From Klebsiella quasivariicola (GTDB lineage Bacteria; Pseudomonadota; Gammaproteobacteria; Enterobacterales; Enterobacteriaceae): a DNA stretch of 64,000 bases. The DNA is taken from assembly GCF_002269255.1 (NCBI RefSeq), contig NZ_CP022823.1, positions 2,418,001 through 2,482,000 of the forward strand, read 5' to 3'. The notes under the pieces are model-generated. The model did no database searches. It was not told where the DNA came from and saw only the letters and a list, made by a program, of their open reading frames with translations. The translations under genes were made by a program, and so were the position numbers. This document shows, piece by piece, positions 59,813 through 64,000 of this stretch (positions are counted from its first letter, which is position 1; each line of letters starts with the position of its first letter).

Positions 59813-60301
59813 TCAGGCATGATGGTCGCGCAGGAAAACCGTCAGCACCTCTTTCGGCGGCACGCCGCCGCATTCGCCAATCATCCAGCCCACCGCCCCG
59901 CGGTGATAGGTGCCGTGAAAGAGCATGTGATTCAGCATCTCCATTGCGGTCATATTGCCGTCGCCGCCATCGACGAATTTGAAGGCGATACGTTGGTGGA
60001 AATCGGTGGGGGTCATGGCGCTGACGTACTGAATGTACTCATCTGTACAGGCGGTCATGGCCGTCTCCAGCTGATCAACGGTTGGCGTCTCGGGGGTATT
60101 CAGCGCGGTATAACCGTGCGGCCTGCCGCGCAGGTTCGCCCGAAAAATCATATCAACGACATGGATATGGTTCATCAGCCTGAGGGTCAGATGACGTTTT
60201 TCACCATATACCGTTCCGTCAATTGCGCGGATCGCCTGCAAGGTGGCAAGGTCAATCCAGCGCTTGTATTTCAACAGCGTCACTACTGTGTCTTTGTCCA
60301 T
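59813..60301 (-). CDS. DinB-family protein (putative metal-dependent thiol transferase fold)
   Basis: A 162-residue four-helix protein. Conserved histidines are in LTLRLMNHIHVVDMIF and the close NHMLFHGTYHRGAVGWMIGE, the metal-binding triad of DinB/YfiT proteins. Such proteins often act as thiol-dependent transferases. The ATG 60301 begins MDKDTVVTLLKYKRWID; an upstream in-frame start adds 19 unlikely residues. Confidence 0.88.
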   Translation of the reverse strand: MDKDTVVTLLKYKRWIDLATLQAIRAIDGTVYGEKRHLTLRLMNHIHVVDMIFRANLRGRPHGYTALNTPETPTVDQLETAMTACTDEYIQYVSAMTPTDFHQRIAFKFVDGGDGNMTAMEMLNHMLFHGTYHRGAVGWMIGECGGVPPKEVLTVFLRDHHA

Positions 60302-60374
60302 AGTCGGTCTCGGGTTGGTTGAACCGTTATCATACTGGTTATGCCGGTGAGTCGTCACGCTCCGGCATCAGGCA

Positions 60375-60403
60375 CAAAAAAGCCTCGCCGGAGCGAGGCT
60401 TTT
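60375..60403. terminator. Bidirectional intrinsic terminator
   Basis: AGCCTCGC (60381-60388) pairs with GCGAGGCT (60393-60400) over a CGGA loop, with A6 on the left and T4 on the right. On the minus strand it ends the CigR-like gene; on the plus strand it is weaker. Confidence 0.9.
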
Positions 60404-60418
60404 CAATAAGCAGGTGAT

Positions 60419-60928
60419 TTAGTCAAACACACCGTTAATCACGGCGGTGACGATGGCGGTGCTCAGGGCGACCAGCACCAGGTCATCGCCGACCGCGCGC
60501 CATTCATAGCCAGGATAATAGGGCAGGTCGTTAATCATCGAAGCCGGCAGGGTCTTTTTCGCGATCCCCGGAGGCAGCGGTTTGCCGCGGGCGACATTTT
60601 TGGCGATACCCGGCGGCAGTGCCTGATAGCCGACCAGACCGTAGTTCACGGCAAGGGAGCGCGCTCGTGAAAAGCTGATATCGCTGTCGACGTGGTCGGG
60701 TTTACCGTAGTTTTTACGGTTGCCATGATCGTCAGTGGACTGACCTTTATTCTGGCCTTTATTACCATGGTCGCCATTATTGCCGTTATTGCCATGGTTA
60801 CCACTGTTCCCGTGATTACCACCACCGTTACCGTTGCCGTTACCCGGGTTGGCATAGACTGGCGCGGCCAGCACGGCAAGAGAGATAACCGCCGCCAGTG
60901 CTGTTTTAAGTGTGCGACGCTTGAGCAT
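60419..60928 (-). CDS. CigR/RcnB-family secreted protein
   Basis: A 169-residue exported protein with a signal peptide (LKTALAAVISLAVLAAPVYA). A low-complexity Asn/Gly/His stretch follows (residues 27-70, NGNGGGNHGNSGNHGNNGN). The C-terminal domain has LPPGIAKNVARGKPLPPGIA and LPYYPGYEWRAVGDDLVLVA, as in Salmonella CigR, an anti-virulence protein, and RcnB. The terminal hydrophobic LSTAIVTAVINGVF may reach the outer membrane. The His/Asn region could bind metal. Confidence 0.88.
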   Translation of the reverse strand: MLKRRTLKTALAAVISLAVLAAPVYANPGNGNGNGGGNHGNSGNHGNNGNNGDHGNKGQNKGQSTDDHGNRKNYGKPDHVDSDISFSRARSLAVNYGLVGYQALPPGIAKNVARGKPLPPGIAKKTLPASMINDLPYYPGYEWRAVGDDLVLVALSTAIVTAVINGVFD

Positions 60929-61154
60929 GATGTTGATTCCTTGAAGGGGAGTACACGCTTAAAAAATAAGAGAAAGCTATGCCCCTGGCAATCTCATCAT
61001 TTCTTATTTTTTGCAGGTTTTTAATCACCGGCGGGAAAGATAAAGGGAAAGGGATAGCGGGACGCGGACAAGCAATTCCATTGCTGCGTTTTGACAGACG
61101 GGCGACCGCGCCCCGCTAAATGTGTTGCCGACAGGATCGCTCCCGGGCGTAGAG

Positions 61155-61180
61155 AAAAAAATGCCCGAAGCCATCGGGCA
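61155..61180 (-). terminator. Intrinsic terminator of the oligopeptide ABC operon
   Basis: TGCCCGA (61162-61168) and TCGGGCA (61174-61180) form a stem with loop AGCCA. On the minus strand a T7 tract follows. It lies about 125 bases after the stop of the last ATPase gene, allowing for a 3' leader. Confidence 0.85.
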
Positions 61181-61305
61181 AAAATGAACAAAAATATTAC
61201 GCTTCATTCATAACGCGTCTCACAAGACGGAGCGGATAGTAAAGCCTGGCGCCGTCGCGCACAATCGGCCGGTTGTTTAGAAATAAACAACCCCGCCGAC
61301 CGTGC

Positions 61306-62277
61306 TCAGGGGGAGACCCAATGACAGGCGACCCGATGGCCCGGGACTATCTCGCGGAGCGCCGGCGCCTCGCTGCGGCAGCGTTCGCTCACCTGCGGGC
61401 AGCGGGATGAAAAGCGGCAGCCGGTGGGCGGATTGGCTGGATCCGGGATCTCGCCTTGCACCAGCGCCTGCGGTTCACTGTGCGGATCGAGGGTCGGCAC
61501 CGCGGCCAGCAGGGCGCGGGTATAGGGGTGGAGAGGGCGACTGAACAGCGCATCGCGGCTGGCGCTTTCCACCAGCTGTCCCAGATACATTACCGCCACA
61601 TCGTCACATAAATGCTCCACCACCCCGAGATCGTGGGAGATAAACAGGAAGGTGACGCCGCGGTCGTCGCGCAGATCGGAAAACAAATTGATGATCTGCG
61701 CCTGAATCGACACATCGAGAGCCGAGATGGGCTCATCAGCGACGATAAAATCCGGGTTGAGGATCAGCGCCCGGGCAATACCGATCCGCTGGCGCTGGCC
61801 GCCGGAGAACTGATGCGGGAAGCGGGCGTAGTGTTCCGGCGCCAGGCCACAGATTTTCATCACGGCGATCACCCGGTCATACAGCTCATCGGGGGTGCAC
61901 AGCTTGTGCTGCAGCATGGCTTCGCCAATCGCGTCGCCAATACGCAGCCGCGGGTTCAGTGAGCTGTAGGGGTCCTGAAACACCAGCTGCATTCTGGGCC
62001 GGATGGCGCGCAGGGCAGGCGCGGTAAGGTCGGCCAGCTCCTGACCGTGAAATTTCACGCTGCCGGCACTTTTCTCATACAGGCCAAGCAGGGTCCGGCC
62101 GACGGTGGTTTTACCGCTGCCGGATTCGCCCACCAGGCCAAAAATGGTGCCCGGACGGATGTTAAAGCTGACGCCGTCCACCGCGCGAAGCTCGCCGGTC
62201 TGCTGGCCAAACAGGCCGTCTCGCAGGGGAAAATATTTTTTCAATCCATCCACTTCAATGACATAGCGTTCACTCAT
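61306..62277 (-). CDS. Oligopeptide ABC importer ATPase (OppF/DppF type)
   Basis: A 323-residue ATPase. Walker A GLVGESGSGKTTVGRTLLGL, signature FSGGQRQRIGIARALILNPD, Walker B FIVADEPISALDVSIQAQII, and the C-terminal oligopeptide region NPPTGCRFSSRCPQVSERC with cysteines. It hydrolyses ATP with the partner at 62274. The start ATG overlaps the partner's stop. Confidence 0.93.
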   Translation of the reverse strand: MSERYVIEVDGLKKYFPLRDGLFGQQTGELRAVDGVSFNIRPGTIFGLVGESGSGKTTVGRTLLGLYEKSAGSVKFHGQELADLTAPALRAIRPRMQLVFQDPYSSLNPRLRIGDAIGEAMLQHKLCTPDELYDRVIAVMKICGLAPEHYARFPHQFSGGQRQRIGIARALILNPDFIVADEPISALDVSIQAQIINLFSDLRDDRGVTFLFISHDLGVVEHLCDDVAVMYLGQLVESASRDALFSRPLHPYTRALLAAVPTLDPHSEPQALVQGEIPDPANPPTGCRFSSRCPQVSERCRSEAPALREIVPGHRVACHWVSP

Positions 62278-63254
62278 GCTGTCGCCTCCGCAAATTCGCT
62301 ATAAAGGCAGGCGGCTCGATGGCGCTCGCCGAGCAGGGGCGGAATCGCCTCCCGGCAGCGCGCTGTCGCCCGCTCGCAGCGCCCGGCAAAGGCGCAGCCC
62401 GCCGGCAGGGCGGCCAGGTCCGGCACCTGGCCGGGAATTGAGTACAGCCGCCGACGCCGCTCACCCGGCACCGGGCGGGAGGCGATCAGCCCCCGCGTGT
62501 AAGGGTGTTGCGGATGCCGTAACACCTCCGCGGTGGCGCCCTGTTCCACGATCCGTCCGGCATACATCACCACTACCTGCTTGGCCATCTGCGCGATCAC
62601 CCCCAGATCGTGGGTAATCAGCATCATCGCCATCTGGCTGGCCCGCGCCCGGTCGCGCAGCAGGCGCAGGATTTGCGCCTGCACGGTCACATCGAGCGCG
62701 GTGGTGGGTTCGTCGGCAATCAGCAGTTTGGGCTGACAGCTCAGCGCCATGGCGATCATCACCCGCTGCAGCATGCCGCCGGAAAGCTGGTGAGGGTAGC
62801 GGGTCATCAGGCTGTCGCCGCGCGCCAGGCCGACCTCGCTTAACAGCTGGATGGCCTGCTGCCAGGCGGCTTTCGGCGTGGCGCCGAGGTGGCGGATCGG
62901 CGGTTCGCACAGCTGTTCCCCGATGGTCAACACCGGGTTCAGGGCCGACATCGGTTCCTGAAAGATCATGGCCAGCTGGTGGCCGCGCAGGTCGGCCATC
63001 TGTCTGGCTTTCAGTCGCAGCAGATCGCGGTCCGCGAAACGGATCTCACCGCCGTCGATGCGCGCGGCCTGCGGCGGCAGAAGGCCCATCAGCGCCATGG
63101 CGGTGACGCTTTTGCCGCAGCCGGATTCGCCCACTACGCCAACGGTTTGCCCGGCCTGTATAGTGAAAGAGACCTCCTGCACCGCGCGCACGCGAGTGCG
63201 TTCCCCGGCGAAAGAGACGGAAAGATGATTAAAGGAGACTAACGGCGTGGTCAT
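62274..63254 (-). CDS. Oligopeptide ABC importer ATPase (OppD/DppD type)
   Basis: A 326-residue ATPase. Walker A GVVGESGCGKSVTAMALMGL, signature LSGGMLQRVMIAMALSCQPK, Walker B LLIADEPTTALDVTVQAQIL; C-terminal LAALPAGCAFAGRCERATAR region. ATG 63254 overlaps the permease stop; the longer frame to 63359 is a shadow. Confidence 0.93.
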   Translation of the reverse strand: MTTPLVSFNHLSVSFAGERTRVRAVQEVSFTIQAGQTVGVVGESGCGKSVTAMALMGLLPPQAARIDGGEIRFADRDLLRLKARQMADLRGHQLAMIFQEPMSALNPVLTIGEQLCEPPIRHLGATPKAAWQQAIQLLSEVGLARGDSLMTRYPHQLSGGMLQRVMIAMALSCQPKLLIADEPTTALDVTVQAQILRLLRDRARASQMAMMLITHDLGVIAQMAKQVVVMYAGRIVEQGATAEVLRHPQHPYTRGLIASRPVPGERRRRLYSIPGQVPDLAALPAGCAFAGRCERATARCREAIPPLLGERHRAACLYSEFAEATA

Positions 63255-64000
63255 TTCAGCCTCGGTTTCATATTGGGATCCATGGCGTCGCGCAGGCCAT
63301 CGCCCAGCACGTTGATGGCGATCACGGTGATAAAGATGGCGATGCCCGGCGGCATCCACAGCCAGGGGCGGCGCTGGAAATCGATCAGGCTATTGGCGGC
63401 ATCCATCATATTGCCCCACGACGGCGTCGGCGGCACCACGCCAAGGCCGAGATAGCTCAGCGCGGATTCACTGAGAATAGCGTTGGCGACGGCCATGGTC
63501 GCCATCACCACCAGAATCGGAATGGTATTCGGCAGCAGGTGGCCAAACAGCCGGCGACGCGCCGACAGGCCCAGCACCTGGGTGGCCAGCATAAAATCGC
63601 GTTCGCGCAGGGAGAGACATTGTCCGCGCACCAGCCGCGCCAGTCGGGGCCACTCCAGCAGGCTGAGCATCACCACCACCATATAAATGCGCGAGTCCGG
63701 CGAAAAATCGAGCTCGGAAAGCATCGCCCCGGCGACGATCAACAGCGGTAACCCGGGGATGGTCATCACCAGGTCGGCCACCCGCATGATCAGTTTGTCG
63801 GTTAACCCGCCGAGATACCCCGAGAGGGCACCGAGCAGGTAGCCGAGGCACACCGACATCACCATGGTCAGCAGGCCGATAATCAGCGAGATGCGCCCGG
63901 CCAGCAGCAGGCGGGTGTAGACATCGCGACCGAGAAAATCGGTCCCCAGCCAGTGTTCCGCCCCAGGCGGTTGGTTGATGCTCAGAGCATCGGTGGCATC
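63251..64000 (-). CDS. Oligopeptide ABC importer permease (OppC/DppC type), partial
   Basis: Open to the right edge, so the start lies outside; 249 residues are visible. EHWLGTDFLGRDVYTRLLLA is the conserved N-terminal domain of OppC-type permeases and LSYLGLGVVPPTPSWGNMM the conserved loop near the C-terminus. The EAA-type loop falls near LGLSARRRLFGHLLPNTIPI. The partner permease and binding protein are presumably further right. The operon runs leftwards to the terminator at 61155. Confidence 0.93.
   Translation of the reverse strand, partial: DATDALSINQPPGAEHWLGTDFLGRDVYTRLLLAGRISLIIGLLTMVMSVCLGYLLGALSGYLGGLTDKLIMRVADLVMTIPGLPLLIVAGAMLSELDFSPDSRIYMVVVMLSLLEWPRLARLVRGQCLSLRERDFMLATQVLGLSARRRLFGHLLPNTIPILVVMATMAVANAILSESALSYLGLGVVPPTPSWGNMMDAANSLIDFQRRPWLWMPPGIAIFITVIAINVLGDGLRDAMDPNMKPRLK

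Overview
The window looks like chromosome from the Klebsiella pneumoniae species complex. GC is high over most genes. The bud (2,3-butanediol) operon sits with its own LysR regulator, a three-subunit periplasmic gluconate 2-dehydrogenase lies beside a complete ccm cluster, and a type I-E CRISPR-Cas locus with the I-E* style gene order (cas6e before cas7) lies next to a VOC/glyoxalase gene, the position known for that variant in Klebsiella. The species assignment is inference; no rRNA or tRNA gene was seen.

Layout. 1-4202: end of a type I-E cas operon (cas6e partial, cas7, cas5, cas1, cas2) and an array of 16 repeats and 15 spacers. 4203-6240: an AT-richer insert carrying a DUF6883-like toxin and a DUF4926-containing immunity gene, closed by a terminator that itself resembles the CRISPR repeat. 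6250-17632: VOC protein, gluconate 2-dehydrogenase and ccmABCDEFGHI, which attach heme to c-type cytochromes such as the tri-heme subunit made next door. 17633-18903: REP-like and nested inverted repeats around a GNAT acetyltransferase. 18904-23145: budC-budB-budA and divergent budR. 23165-29927: 3-hydroxybutyrate/acetoacetate catabolism (dehydrogenase, GntP-type permease broken by a 7-bp duplication, hydroxyacyl-CoA dehydrogenase, thiolase, 3-oxoacid CoA-transferase, LysR).

29975-36384: small acidic protein, DUF535 protein, HxlR/tautomerase pair, chrBA chromate resistance, and a three-gene set with a holin-like membrane protein and an M15-type peptidase. 36385-48902: an accessory nitrogen-compound cluster with an ABC importer, two related binding proteins, creatininase-like, RidA, two amidohydrolases, a ferredoxin reductase, an FAD oxidase, a 2OG-Fe(II) oxygenase and a LysR regulator. 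A perfect NtrC-type palindrome and a weak sigma-54-like promoter precede one arm.

49357-55848: a lower-GC island of unknown role with a phosphoribosyltransferase, hexapeptide acetyltransferase, CofD-related protein, LacI and DeoR regulators, MFS transporter and an inositol-monophosphatase-like protein with altered active-site motifs. It is followed by a RelE-like/HTH protein, an IS110 remnant and an IS3-family element inserted into that remnant. 58726-64000: LuxR-type regulator, DinB-family protein, CigR-like secreted protein, and an oligopeptide-type ABC transporter running off the right edge.

The strongest candidates for new biology are the CRISPR spacers that contain a diverged CRISPR repeat, the toxin/immunity cassette bracketed by repeat-like sequence, the CofD-like island, and the holin/peptidase cassette outside any visible prophage.
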